From assembly GCF_002865645.1 (NCBI RefSeq), contig NW_020194517.1, positions 992,001 through 1,056,000 on the forward strand: a stretch of DNA of 64,000 nt, given 5' to 3'. The notes beneath the pieces were generated by a model. The model saw only the letters and a list, made by a program, of their open reading frames with translations, ran no database searches and was not told the DNA's origin. This DNA is from Hyaloscypha bicolor E. Lineage: Eukaryota > Ascomycota > Leotiomycetes > Helotiales > Hyaloscyphaceae. This document shows positions 30,830 to 45,600 of this stretch, piece by piece (positions within the stretch are counted from its first letter, which is position 1; each line of letters begins with the position of its first letter). The translations under genes were made by a program, and so were the position numbers.

Positions 30830-33480
30830 TTCTGGGTATACTATATTACTCGTACGGTTTATATTAGGGGATAAAAGAATATAAAGCCCTGCTTGTGAGG
30901 TTACCCGTAAGGCTGCTACATAGAACTGGCCGTAAGAAAAGACCGGCGATTATAAATTCACCCCCACTGCCTCAAATAACTAGCCCTGCGACTTATTAAT
31001 AGTCATTACAAAGGATAAAGCAAGTGGAAACTGCTTACGGGAGAGTATAAAAGATAGTTACTGATTTGTTAACTGGAGCTTAATCCGTGGAATTATCCGT
31101 AATTAGCTATTAAAGTCGCTACCTAGTAGCCATATGCGAATCGAGAACCTCCCAAAGCTATAAATCAATATCCGCAACCCGTTATAAAGCCCTTCCTGCG
31201 GATAGAGATTCCGCAAGAGTATTACGGGTGTACCGATTTTGAGTTATAGCTTGGAAAGGGGTAGACCCGGTAAACAGATGCTTTATAAGACCTCTAGAGG
31301 TAATTCTGCGATTTCAGGATCCGCCTCGTTTATATTAGCCGAATCTACTATAAAATACGTCCGTTCCTGGCCAGGAAGCATATCCAGGATTATTTAGTTA
31401 AGCTCGCGGACCGTATTATTCAGGATTAACAGGATTACCCGTCCGCTAAAGGCCTAGTAGTTATGCAGGGCCCGCAAGAGTCGCTCTTGCGGGTAGACGT
31501 AATTAATCAGGTCCGTAACTAACTAGGTACGCGGAATAAAAGGCGGGAGCGTAATCTGCCTATTTAAGGACGGGTTATACGGTAGATAACTAATCTAGTC
31601 TATAAAATCCTGCTCGGACGGGTTATTACGGACCCGCATATTAATCCGTAATAATAACTAACGGAGCCGTGGCCAGATCCACGTCTGCTATAGGCAGGCC
31701 CGTACTATATCGGCCCGCAAACCGTATGGGACCACTAGTAAGATCTGGGCAAAGTTCCCCCCGAGAATTACGGGTACCTCTCTAAAGAGAACGTCGTCCG
31801 CAACCGACCGTAAATCGACTATTAGCCGGTATACTACCTCAAAGTAGTACTTGTGTTATATGGGCACCTCGTCCCAGATAATTAGGTCCGTAGATCGCAA
31901 GAGCGCCCTGAGCCGGCTCGTCTTAGTAATCGTACTTACGGACGACTCGTTGAGCTCGAGCGGGATCCGGAACTGGGAGTGAGACGTGCGTCCGTCCGGG
32001 AGAAGAAGAGCCGTAATACCCGTTAATACTACATACAGGACTACCTTACCTTGGCCACGGTAATAGTAGCAGAGGGTCTTATAGAGGAACGTCTTACCGG
32101 TCCTGCCCGGGCCCTGCAAGTAGAAGTGAGCCGTCTGTAAATCGTCCGTAATTACCGTTATAATTATCTAGAAGCAAGAGCACTAGTCTACGTTTAGCTA
32201 GGCTTGTATTGCGGTCGCCAGTAACATCTTACGGGCGTAATTGACCCGTAGATTAGCCATACGGTGGCTTATGGTCTAGTCAAAGGTATTCTCAGGTAGG
32301 GTAATGTCCGCAAGCATTTGCTAGAGATCCGCAAGGCCGAGACCGAGCAAGAAGAGGCCATAATTATAGTAAGGGTTAACCAAGGGTAGCGGGAAGTCAA
32401 TTAACGGGTCGCGGGCAAGCTTGCGGGCCAAGTTATTACAGAAATACTTCTTATACCGGTCCCAGATCACTCGCGTATCCATAATTAGTTACTAGCAGAT
32501 ACCTATAAGAAAGAGCGTCCATAAACCATGGCCAGTCATTAATAAAATAGCCTCGTTAAAGCACTAGAATTATTCCTAATTATTTTTTGCCAAGCCGCGG
32601 GTAATATAGGCAGTATAGTACGTGGGATAACGGACGCCCTTAACTAAATAGAGCTCATTAAAGAACCGCGGACCGTATATGACTATTAGTAAGAGCCATA
32701 AGTAAAACCGCTTACCCGAAACCGGGCTATAATAGTAAATACGGCTAATATTATACCCTTGCTCGCAGGGCTTCTATATCCGGGTCTTGGTAACCTATAT
32801 AAAGTGCTATGGGAACTTATAGTAGAGGTATTAGCGGCCGTTCTCGTATATTACATTATACTTAAAGAAAGCTATTAAGGTTAAACGTGTATTTGTGGCC
32901 CGGTCCGTAATTTACTCGGGTAAGAGGTTATCTATAAAGCAGACTATATATTACCTAGGGAAGTAAATTACTAAGTACTAAATCGGGGAGAACTCCTGGT
33001 ATATTAGGCACTTGAACAGGCGCCAGAAAGCCTTTATAAGGCCTATATACCGAGCTTAAAGGTATTAGGTAATCTTATTATCTATTCCTGAGACTATAAT
33101 AATTATATAGTCTATTTCTTTATAGATATACTTATGAATATACTTAATTACTTATACGGAAGTATAAACCTCAATATTAATACGAGAGCGGAACTTCTAG
33201 AAGAGATACGGGTTATATGAAATAACCTAGTAATTATTATAGACAATTTCCTAGCCTAGAAAGCCTGGTTTATAAACCGTAAATATATGGCCATTATCCT
33301 GGTACCGGTACTCGGGATACTTATTCTTGCGGATAATTATTATAATTGCAAATGCCTTAGGGAATCTCTTCTAGTATGCGAGCGGGGCTATAGGCGTCTT
33401 ATAAACCATATATAGGGCTTTCGGATTATTTTTGAGGCTATATGGTCCGTAAGATATCTAACTAGTTATTATAGTTATAA
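30830..33480 (-). pseudogene. Helitron transposase relic (helicase-like plus PIF1 helicase)
   Basis: Minus-strand reading, broken by many stops. From 33.46 to 32.4 kb it follows the helitron helicase-like domain (EYRYQDNGHIFTV, NPYLFQKFRSRINIEV, IKYIHKYIYK, YYYSPVSGKRFYLWLLL). From 32,119 it has PIF1 motif I GPGRTGKT, motif II IIWDEVP (31,865-31,890) and GGNFAQIL. Near 31,000 it has FVMTINKSQG, then FYVAALRVTSQ. Helitrons move by rolling-circle replication using Rep and helicase activities. The Rep HUH part should lie further right but I cannot recognise it. An 87-residue stop-free piece (31856-32119) is the best preserved. Confidence 0.85.
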
Positions 33481-36400
33481 GTTTGCCTATAGGATCCTAT
33501 AACGGGTCTGGGAGCTTGGTATAAATAACTTTATTAACTAAATCGGGAATTAAGAAAACGGCTTCTTTCCTAAGAAATAAGAGCAGGTATATATACGGGA
33601 GGCTATGCTTCTGGTATTTAATTATATATATATGGCTTATATATAGTCCGAAAAGGTAATTCTTTAGGTCCGTAAGTAGCTCCCTTATCTTTAATATAAA
33701 GACCTAGTAAAGAAAATCCGGATAATTAATAGCTTACTATCCGTTTAAGAAATAATCTATAATCTTAGGCTAGTACGGGTTAGCTATAAAGGTAATAAAG
33801 AAGCTTGGCTTACTAAAGTATTATATAATAGCTATTAAGTCTTAAAAAAGCTATTATATAAAGTAATTACTACTCGTAAAGCTTAATGGGAAAATAAAGT
33901 AATAGCTAATATTACTTATATAAATATTCTTGCAGATTAGAGTATTTATAAGTCCTATATATATATCCGTACGGATATTCTACTAGTATGAGCGGAGCTA
34001 GTCAAGCGAGGTAATCTTATAAGTAATATATATATTAATAATATATTACTAAAAAAAGCGGCTAGTATAAAAGAGTAAGGAGAAGGCTAGATAAATATAG
34101 AGGTAATACTAGTAAAAGACCTGCTACTCTAGTTATATTTACTAATAGGTCCTATTATAGTCCTATAACTATAAACCGTAGTACTAGCCCGGGTTACTAT
34201 ATAAGAAGAATAAGATATAGTAAAGCAGTATATATACTATATATATAATATTAATTATATATATTTATAGACGCTTGTGGCCTGCCTCGTAAACTATAAG
34301 TACCAGATTATGGCGGCTTGTATTTATATACTTGTCCGGAATAAGGGCTATAATCTTATTACTTATTAGGAGGTTCTTATAATAATAATTAGTACCTAAC
34401 TCAAGAATTAAGTATATTTGCGAGTTAAGTAAGATCCGGAAATCGGTTTACTAACTTATAAGACGCTTGCAGGCTATCTTATAGACTATAATAAACGGAT
34501 TATAATCCGTAAGCATATCCATAAGCTATAAAAGAACTATATAATCTAAGTAAGGGAAGTTAGTAGCCCGTATATTAGTTATAAAGAGTAGATTATAAAA
34601 GAAAAGCTATATAAAAAAGGATTTAATATATAAAGTAGGCTATAGCGAGTCTTAGAAATAGAAGAGCTTGCTATGGATCTAAAAGCACTAGATTTTACGG
34701 GAGAAGTTAATCCGGGTATTCTTCTTATAGCTAATTAATATAAAGGCAAAAGTATAATTATATATCCGGATATTTGTCCGGAAGGCTCGGTAAAGCGGAT
34801 TATTGCCCGTAAAGAGATAAAAGAGATATAAAGAAGGCTTACGGATTAGAGAAAGTATTATATTACTCTTCTTATAATAGGCCTTAAAGCAATTATCCGT
34901 ATAGCTAAAATAAAGGGCTCTATAAGCTATATAATAACCCGTAAGCAGACTAGTTATATATATAGGAGCTAGCCGGAAGCGGGAGAGAAAGGCAAGAGGC
35001 TATATAATAGGTAGGTTAATAGAAGGGTTCTCTATAATATAAACTAGGGCCGTAATAGATAATTAACGGATTCGTTACTAGTGCTATAGGGCTAGCTCAT
35101 TTATATAGATATTCGTAATTAACTATTATTATTACTAGGAAATAGGGAAGGTATTTAGATTGAGTTCTTATAAGGCAAGGTACTACTAGGTATAATTAGT
35201 AGCTAACCGGGCCTATTAACTAGTTAGTTAAGTTAGGAAAAGGGGGAAAATATAGACTTAATAGTAATTATAGCTTTTATATATCTTAGCCCGTTCCGTA
35301 ATAAAATTAGAAATAGGCTAATTTTACTTATAGGTAATATAAAAGCAGGGAGAGTCTATAATATAAATAAAAGAGAGAGTAGTAAAGAGAAAAAGAAAAA
35401 AAAAGTAAAGTAAGGCCAGGTTTTTTTTTAGTATTCCTTACGTAACCTATATTTTTAGGAAGCCCCGAGAGCTAGCTAAAGCCTTAAGAATTCTCTTTTT
35501 CTTTTCCCGAGCTTTAAAAAATCATAATAAAAGCCTCTTATATTTCAGAACTACTAAAATAAAGAGAAAGATACTTAAGCTTCTTTTTTTTTATTCTAAA
35601 CTAAGCCCTAAGAATTTAGATATAATTGCATTCTAATACGTGATTTCCTAGAAGAGAGAGATTCTAGTATTTCTTATATAACTCGTATTTTTCAGGAAGC
35701 CCCGGGAACTAATTACTTAAAAGTAGTTCAAATATATAATAATATAAAGAAATAAAAAAAATAAAAAAAGTAAAATATAAAGAAATAAAATAAAAAGTAA
35801 AATATAAAAAAGTAAAAGTAAAGTAATAATAATAACTTGAAACCTTAGCTAAAACTAATTCCTTTAGCTAAAACTAATTATATAATACTAGCTATTATAC
35901 TCACGTGCTAGCTAAGTAAAATCATAATATATAACCTAAGTTAATATATATAACCTTAACTTTACTTCCCGACTTTAACTTTATATACTTAATATAAGTT
36001 TAATTCTTACTAGTATTATATAATATATTAATTATAATAATAATAAAAGAAATAGTAGCCCTATATAATAAGTAAGAGTAAAGAATATATAAAGGCTTTA
36101 TAAGTTAATTTAAGTTATATATAAGTTATAAAAATTAATATTATTTAAGTTTTTTTTAAATTAGGTTTTTTTTCTTTTATTTAACTTTATTAAAAAATAC
36201 TAGTAAAAGCGAATTTATATAATTAAACTTCTTTTATTATTTTCTAATATTAAATATAAAAGACTTATAAAGGTTTTATAATAAAATTAATATATAATAA
36301 TAATAAGAAAATATATTTATATTTAAAATTATTTAAAATATTTGAATTATTTTCTAATTTAGCTTATATATTAAAAATTCTAAATAAAACTATTTTTAAT

Positions 36401-37136
36401 ATATATTTAATAAGTTAATATATTACTTTTAAGTTATATAATAAATAAATATAATATAGCTATATTACTAAAGAAATTTAAAATATTAAACTCTTTATAA
36501 GCTAGTATATTATAGAATATATATTTATATTCTTATAATTTCTTATTTTTTAGTTTTTTTTTTTTTAGCTTTAAATTATTTTTATAAAAAATTTTATCTT
36601 ATATTTTAAGCCTTAAATATTATACTTATAATATAAAAAACTTATATATATTTAGCTAGATACTATAATATAAAGAAGTATATATAGCTTTAAAAAATAT
36701 ATTAATTAGTTTCTTATTATAATTATTTCTTAAAATTAATTATATTTATAAGTATTATTTTATAACTTATTTATTTTAATTCTTTATATATTAAAAGTCT
36801 TATTTATATTAATATATAATTATTAAAAAGAAATAATTCTCTTATATATTTATATTAAATTATATAATAATAAATAAGTTTATACTTATATAATTTATTA
36901 GTATATAAGAAATAAATAATATAAATATAATTATTATAAATAAAACTTCTTATAAATTAATATAATAATTTTTAAAATATTAATTAATTTAATAATTTTT
37001 TATAAAAGAATTATAAATATTATATTTCTTATAATAATAAAAATATAAAAATTTTAAGAATATAAAATTAATTATTTAAAAAATATAATATAGTTTTAAT
37101 TAATATAATTTATATTAATTAGTATTTATTAGTTTA
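33481..37136. other. RIP-degraded sequence, not identified
   Basis: 33.5-35.3 kb still shows CpG words (CCGTAA, CGGAT) and may belong to the Helitron or another element; a plus-strand stretch at 34,640-34,790 is open but unrecognised. From 35.3 kb composition is almost only A/T. For example 36,001-36,300 has no CA or TG dinucleotide at all. No LTR or domain could be assigned. Confidence 0.5.
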
Positions 37137-37427
37137 CTAGTAATATATAGTATTATTATATAGGTATAGAAATACTAGTTATATTAGTTAGTAAAAAAAT
37201 TTTTTTTTTTAAAAATAGGAATTATAATATTATAGTATTAATATATAATTTCTAAATCTACTAAACCTAAAGAAATCTAGTTTACTAGTCAAGTTACTAA
37301 TAGGATATAAGATTATATAACTATATTTTATATTTTATATTTTATTACTTATATTTTATTACTTATATCTCGTATTTTATATCTCATAATTATATATATA
37401 ATTTCTAAAAAAATAGCTATATTAATA
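37137..37427 (-). repeat. LTR of X' (about 291 bp)
   Basis: Reverse-complement match to the two X LTRs, including the TATTAATATAGC start and CTAGTAAACTAATA end. Five bases GTATT precede it at 37132-37136. Confidence 0.75.
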
Positions 37428-37796
37428 TTAGAAACTTTCTAAAAACGCAAAAAAATAATATCTTTTTCTAATTATATATAAATTCCCTAATCTGGCCTAA
37501 TACTAGATTTCCTAAATACTTTATATATCTATATTATTTCCGAGGTTTTAGTTATATACTAAAGGCTATAGCCTTTTATATATAATTTTTTTTCTTATAA
37601 TATTTTCTTATTTTATATATTTATTTTATATTCTATTTATACTTAACTTATTTTTCTATATCTAATTATATAATATTTATATTAATTAGATATTTAAAAG
37701 TATTTATTAGCTTTAATTTTATTATAAAATTAGTAAAATTTAATTTTCCCTTAATTTATTTAATTTCTATAATCTCTTATTATTTATATACCTAAT

Positions 37797-38100
37797 TATT
37801 AATATAGCTATTTCTCTAGAAATTATATATATAATTATAAGATACGAGATACGGGATATAAGTAATAAGTAATAGGATATAGGTAATAGAATATAGGATA
37901 TAGGATATAGTTATATAACCTTATATCCTATTAGTAACTTAACTAGTAAATTAGACTTCTTTAGGCTTAGTAAATTTAGGAATTATATATTAATACTATA
38001 ATACTATAATTTCTATTTCTAAATAATAATTTTACTAATCTTATATAAATAATATTTCTATATCTATATAATAGTATTATATATTTCTAATAAACTAATA
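37797..38100 (+). repeat. 5' LTR of X (304 bp)
   Basis: Begins TATTAATATAGC (TG changed to TA) and ends ACTAATA. Same length as the copy at 51626-51929, with internal stretches such as the CGGGATA/GATACGAGATA repeats shared. Confidence 0.85.
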
Positions 38101-41099
38101 CTAATTAGTTTATATTTAGATTAGAATAAGGTTTATTTATATATATAGATTAGGAAAAATTAAGCTATATTTATCTAAAATTTAGTTATTTAGGAATAAA
38201 GCTATTATTCTAGTTAAAAAGAAAATAACTATTAATCCTATTACCTATAATTCGGTTATATAAGTAGGAAAAATACTTAATCTTACTAAAGTCTAATTAT
38301 ATTATATTAAAAAGGAAAATATCTATTAGTTCTATTATTTATAATTCGGTTATATAAGTAAAAAGAGTACTTAATCTTACTAAATACTAAAACGATTAGC
38401 TATTTAACTATTTTATTTTATTTCTATTTAATTCCTATAAAACTCTCTTAAAAACTATTTTTTTTTAAATTTCTGGGGCTTTTAAGCTTTAGAACTATTA
38501 AGTTTTTCTAGAATCTCGATATTTTATTTCTTAAATTTTATTTACTAAATTTCTTATTATAAACGAAATTTTTATCTTAAATATAATACTTATTATAAAC
38601 TATTTATCTTATAAACTACTTTTTTTCTTATAAACTTATTTTTTTTATAAATTACTATATTTTAAACTAGATATAAGCCTATAGAATATATAATAGTAAA
38701 ATATATTATAGTAAATAATTTCTTTATTAGATTTATCTAATCTAATTACTTTATAAATAATAATAATTTTAAGGAATTAGTAAGAAAATAGAAATATAGG
38801 ATTAACCTAAACTTTACTAAGGTAAATAAAATAACTAAGTTCTTAAATACTAAGCTATTTTAATATATTTTCTATAAAATAATTAATAATAATCTTTAGA
38901 AATTATTTAGATATAATTTTAAAGACTTTACTTATTAAGGAAACTTTAATAAATTCGAATTTCCGAAAATACTATATTTATATAAGATCTTTTAATATAG
39001 TAATATATTTATATAATAGAATAATAGTACTAATACTATTATAAATACCCTATATATTATTATAAAAAAATAATAATATATATAATTAAATAAGAATATA
39101 TTAGTAGTTAGATTAGACTTTATTATTCTTATAAAGAATAAATATCTAGAACTTATTATTTTTAATATTCCTATATTACTATTATCTCTTTTATTACTTT
39201 TTTTATTACTATATCTTATATTTTTATTAGATTTATATATTAGTATAAAAGCTTTAGAAATAAATAATATATTTCTATTATTATTATTACTATAATTATA
39301 TCTGAATAATCCCTAATTTCCTTTAATTATAAGACTTATTAGGAAAATTATTAAAATCTATATTAAAAAATAAAAATATAATAGATCTAATAATAATTTT
39401 AATTATAAACTTACTATTTTCCTTAATATTTACTAATATATAAAGCTTTTATAAGAAATACTAATATGAGCTTTTCTTATTATACTAAAAGAACTAGCTT
39501 TCTTAATATATATATAAAAAGGCTTATATTAATATTTATAGCTTTTTTAAAGGCCCTGGATTTAAATATCGGAATTTAGATAAGTAAAATACTACTATAT
39601 TAGCTTCTATAATAGCTAAATTTCCGGAAAAAATAATATTTAAAATTATTTAATTACTAATTAATAAATTATATTAATTATAATATAGTTTTATACCTAA
39701 CTTATAAAATACTAAATTCTTTTATAATAAAATTATTACTTTTTATTAAGGCTTTCGGATATATAAATATATAATCTTAGATCTTCTTATAAATCTTAGC
39801 TAATTTATTAATAAGCTCTAGTTATTTATTATTATATATAAGAATAAATAATAAGCTAATCCCGAAATTTTCTTTACTAATTAATAATATTATTCTTAGA
39901 ATTCTTTAAGCTATTATTTTTCCGGAAATTATTAATATAAATCTAGCTATAATTTCAGAACCTATAATAACTATTTTAAGTCCTATAATTATAATAATTA
40001 TATTTTAAAGTTATATTTTATATATAAGAAACCCAAATACTATTTATAGAAATATATACTAGAGAAATAAAAGGCTAAAAAGACTTAATTTAGGAATAAA
40101 AATATTTATTAGTTTAGATCCCGAAATACCTATAACTTTAATAAATACTTTAGTAATACTTATATATAATATATTACTAAAACTAAAAATAAAGAAAATA
40201 ATAAAAGTAATAAGAATAAACTAGTAAATAATACTTTTAAGGCTTTATTAGTAAAAATAAAAAAAATAAAAATATTACCCAGATTCTTATTTTACTTTAG
40301 TTAAGAGCTTTTTAGCTATTTCTATTATTCCTATTTTACTAATAATTATAGCTAATACTCTTATAAATAACCTTATTTTTCTTTTTCTTATATACTAAAT
40401 AATAAACGAAAATTATATTTTAGAGCTTATTAAATTCTTAATAAAAGATATCTAGACTTTTATAATTAATAATATATTAAGATATAATACTTATTACTTT
40501 TATAAAGTTATAATTAATACTAGAGCCTCTAGATACTTAATTACTAATTCTAACTAATTCCAAGCTTTCTAGTAAACTAATAATAATATTAAACTTAATA
40601 AAACTACTAAAGATTAAGTTAATATCTAGTTTAGTATTAGATTTATATCTTCTATTAGATCTATAATAGTAAATATACTAATTAGGTAAGTATAATTTTA
40701 TATTATATTTTTAAAAACTTTATTTTTATTTAGTTTAACTAATATAAATAAGCTAGGGATCTACTTTAATAATCTTACTAATTATCTTATTACTTTTACT
40801 AGAAAATATATACCTATAATATAATATTTCGGATATTCTTTCTTATTTTAGAATATTATATTATAAGATTTTATTTTTAAATTCTTTACTTATAATTCCT
40901 GCTTTCTTATAAAAATTAAATTATAATATTTATATTATTATTTTAGTTATTTATTTATTAGTAAACTTCAAAATATACTAGAATAAGCAAGCTATAATAT
41001 TAATATAAAAGCCCTTAAATATCTTATAAAGTACTATAAGTAATACTAGAAATATAGCTAATTATCCAGATAATTTAAGTTTAATCTAAGAAATAATAT

Positions 41100-41815
41100 T
41101 AGCTTTAATTACTTTATTATTATTAATATTTTCTATATTTCTGGTAAGCCTATATTTTATATTATTAATAAAAGTATTTAATATTAAGCTAGCTAATAGC
41201 TTTAGAATATTAGTATAATATATATCTGGAATATACTTAAATAATATTAGATTAATAACTATTTAGGCTCTCCTAATTAGATTATAATAGATATTAGAAA
41301 GTAGTTTACTAGTAAGAAATTTACTTAGCTTATAAATATTATAGGAACTAAGGTTAAGATTATTCTTATAAAAGCTTATAACTTTATTAGAATTATAAAA
41401 TATTATTATAGCCTAATCTAATATACTTATTTTATTATTATAGCCAAAATTAATAGAATTAATAAGGATATTATATTCCAAATAGTTTTTAAGGCTATTA
41501 ATAACTTTATAAGACCTAATAGTATTATCCTAACTCTTTTAGTTTATAGTATTTTATCTTAAATAATTAAATATAATATCCTATTACTTATTATATTATA
41601 GTAATTAGTAATATTTAAAAAGGTAATAATAGAAATTTAGAAGCTTTAAGCTAAATATTAAATTATAAATACTTTAAATACCCGAAATAATTCTAATATT
41701 ACTAATATTTATAAATTATTCCTAAATTTAAATATTTTCGTTTAGTATAAAGGAAATACTAGTTAATCTAGTAATTAGAATAAACTATATAAGCTAGTAG
41801 CTATTAATAGGGAAA
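41100..41815 (+). pseudogene. Copia integrase core relic (X)
   Basis: Plus-strand reading with RIP stops. Conserved positions include FGSPDQIITDIRKQFTS and FTQLINIIGTKVK, then FKAINNF and ILTLLVYS, and later LNTRNNSN and NTSQSSN. It matches the integrase and following linker of fungal Ty1/copia polyproteins that I recall. Interrupted at 41,815 by element 1. Confidence 0.7.
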
Positions 41816-42113
41816 TATGAGATATTTATTAGTAAGTAATAAGATAATAGAATAAATTAGTATATTATAAAACTATAGTATTAAATTTAGTATAAAACTA
41901 ATCTCTATCTTTTCTATAAGGTCTAGGGAAGCCCCCTCTAAATAAGAGGCCCTAATAGTATATATATAATTAGTAATTTATAAGCCTAATATATATAATA
42001 TAAATAATAGTTAGTTAGGATATTAAAAGGCTACCAAACTCTCTAATTAATACCCGTAATATCCGAGGTTTATTATATGCCCTTAAGTTACATATAACCC
42101 TATATATATTATA
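41816..42113 (-). repeat. 3' LTR of element 1 (298 bp)
   Basis: Contains GGTCTAGGGAAGCCCCCTCT and CCGTAATATCCGAGG blocks shared with the copies at 49429-49726 and 58345-58642 (the latter in opposite orientation). Confidence 0.9.
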
Positions 42114-42634
42114 ATTATATTTCCCTTCTAGGATCTTATTCCCAAAATCCATTAATTTATCCTAGTAAATATTTAATTAATTATTTATTTAATTAATTAT
42201 AAACTTCTAGTATCTTGGGAAATAGTTTACTAAATATAATTCTAGATAATAGATATAAAAATTATCTAAATTAGATTAGGGCTAAGTAAGTAAAGAAGAA
42301 AAAATAATTATACCTAATATAAGAAGGCTAGCTAGTAATCATAAATTTTATTTTAAGGATCTAAGTAATCTAATTAGCTCGATCCTAAAGTACTAGGCAT
42401 TACTTTATAAAACTAATATTATTTATTAAATCTCTCGTATTAGAATAATCTAAATAGCTAATATAGAAAGTATTTAATAAATATTTATATAAGAAACCTA
42501 TATAAATATATCTGAGAATCGCTGAAGAGATTACTTTACAGGCTTTCTGGGAGTATATATTAATAGTATACAGTTCTAATTAAGGACTAGCGAGCGAAAA
42601 CTAGTAGTGTTAATTTAAGGTAGTTCTTATTTTC

Positions 42635-42638
<4 letters not shown>

Positions 42639-42665
<27 letters not shown>
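42639..42665. repeat. Uninterrupted 27-A tract
   Basis: Homopolymer inside element 1, followed by (ATA)n. The surrounding 42.6-43.1 kb has more CA and TG than the rest of the element. Confidence 0.95.
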
Positions 42666-45600
42666 TAATAATAATGCCCTTATTTATATTTCGGTCTTTT
42701 TTCTATAATACCTTAATTAATTTTTATTAATTCTTTTAAATCTCTTTCTATTTTCTTCTTTTGATCTTTCATTATTATTTTTTTCAATATATATTTTAAT
42801 AATCTTTCTTGTCTTTTTATATATCTATTATATTTCTTTTAAGAAAATATCTTTTATTTCTTGATGGATTTAATAATAAATATAAAAATAACCTTATAGT
42901 TTCCTTTTCTATTACTAGTAAATACTTGAAATATTTCAAGTATTTGCTTATTAATCTCTTTATCTTATATACTATAATACCTGGTAAGAAGAATTATAAC
43001 TATTATAATAAGGGTTCTAAATCTTATATATTAGTAAGTTCTTTAGCTTTAATATTTATTAAAGCTAATATGATTTCAGATTTCTTACTATTTATTAGAG
43101 GCTTACTAGTTCTGGGAAAATACTATTATAATCTTTAAGAAATTTCTTAAAGCATATTCTAAATAGTATTATACTAATAAGAATAATACTATTAATTAGG
43201 TTTTCGAAAACTAGAAAAATACTAATAAGCTTTGGAATTCTTTTTCCCGTCTTAATAAGGCAAATAATAATATTACTTGGGTTAGTATTTTAAAGATAAG
43301 TTTTTTCTAATATACTTAGGTACTTACTAATTCCTTAAAGAAATATTATAATATTTATTTTTAAGGTATTAATTTTATTACCGAGCTTATTACTAAGATT
43401 ACTAAGTAATTTACTACTAGTATTTTAAGTACTAATAATATAATACTTATAGCTATTTAGGACCTAACTTTAGAAATTCGGGCCTTTTATAAGATATATA
43501 TAGCTATTATAAGTTCCTTACTTGCTTTTCTTAATATCCTTAATACTAATATTATTATAGTATAACTATATCCTATTAAAAGATAAGCGAATTCCGGAAA
43601 ATATTAGCTAATTCTTTACTAAGTCCTAAATAGGACCGGTATTTAGTATTCTTATTTTAGGAATTAGGAATTTATAGGAATTAGAGTTTATTTATTTAAG
43701 ATATCTATAATTAGTTTACTTATAATAAATCTTTTTTAATCCTAAATCTTTTTCTAATAATTTAAATATAATTCTCGTAAGCCTTAATAAAACCCTAGAA
43801 AACCTTTATAAATAAAAAACCCAGAGAAAAAGTATCTCTATTACTACTTCGGGCCTTTTCTTAGCTATCTAGGTCCTCTCTTTCTTTTAAGTAGCCTTTT
43901 TCTTAGTAATCCAGAATTCTTTTTAATTTTAAAAAGTTATTAAAAAATAGTTTCGGATTTTAAGCTATAGTTTTAGTTATATAATTTTAGAAGTTCCTTA
44001 GAATTTTTAAGGTTAAGAAAAGTAAGTAATTAGGTATTATAATCTTTAGGCTAGGCTTTCTATTTAATTAAATACTATTACTTCTTATTTCTATTATCTT
44101 ATTAGTAATTAATAATAGCTTTTACTTTCTATTCTTATTCTTTATTATTATTTACTAATTCCGGAAGTTCTCTAAAAAAATATAGGTATAGCTTCTAATT
44201 CTTTTTTACTATATACTTTTTAAGAAAAGAAATATAGAAAGTTAGATATAAATAATTATATATATTTAGTAGTTCTAACTTATATATTAAATTACTAATA
44301 TATTTAAGAATCCTAAATAGACCTATAAATTTTAGCTTAAGCTTTCTTATTTTAAGTTTAATATTTCTTATTAATAGTATTACCCAGGCTTCTTTAGAAT
44401 AATATTTAGCTAACTAGTACTTATTATAGTAAATTTCCTAGTTATTTTATATATAATATTATAAATTCTTAAGCTTTCTCTGCTTTATTTTAAGGGTTTT
44501 TAGCCTCTTATATATAGCTAGTATCTCTTCTATAATCTTATTCTCAGGATTTTATAAAAGTTAAGGGTAATATTTATAATATATATAGAAAGATATATCT
44601 TATAAAACCTAATATTTTAAGTTATTATATATAAATTCCATAAAAGATAATTTCTTAAACTAGTTATTCTTTTAGGTATTATAATAATATTTTAGGTAAT
44701 ATTCCAAGGCCTAGTTCTGTCTTTTTATTTAATTATTTATCTAAGAATAATAAGCTATACTTAAATACTATTTATATATTAAGTAGAAGCAGAAAGCAGA
44801 CTAGAACTAGCTAGTAAATACTATTTCTCGGTTAGAAATAATTCTATTAGAGGAGCTAAAAATTAAGAAAACATATTTCTATATAATCTTAATAAGCTCC
44901 GGAAAATTAATAGTCTTATAATATATAATATATCTTACTATTTTAGAGTACTAGTTAATAATTATAAGAATTATATTAAAATCGGGACCTTTTATTAGGT
45001 TCTTATATAATAGTAAACTTATAATAAAATTTATAGAAATCTTATTTTAGGGTTTCTTAGGCTATAATAAACTACTAAGTAAACTATATAGCAAATACCT
45101 CTTTATCTTAATTCTCTAGCAGATATTATATTCTTAATAATAATTATAAATATTTTCTTTTATATTTTTCTAATACTAGAACTTTCTAAGAAGCTCAAGA
45201 GTCTTTTCTATTTTATAATATCTAGCTATTAGGTTATTATAATAAAGCTTTATAACTTCTTAATATAAAGCGGAATTATTAGGTATAATAATTCTTAAAT
45301 AGTATCTAAGTAAACCCGAATTATTTTTCTAGATTTCTTTTCTCTTAATATCTTTCTTACTAAGCCTCTATTTCATAATATTCTAATATTGAGAATTTAT
45401 TTCTCTAAGCTATCTAGATAATATCTAGAAGGAATTCAGATAAAGAGGCTAGTACTATAGCTCTTTTAGTAGCCGTATATATTTATATATAGGGAATTAG
45501 GTATTTATAATTATCTAATTCAAAAACTCGAGAAATTAAGAAATCTTTAGTTCTATTAAATAATATAATTATAAATATCCTTATTACCTTAGCTATAATA

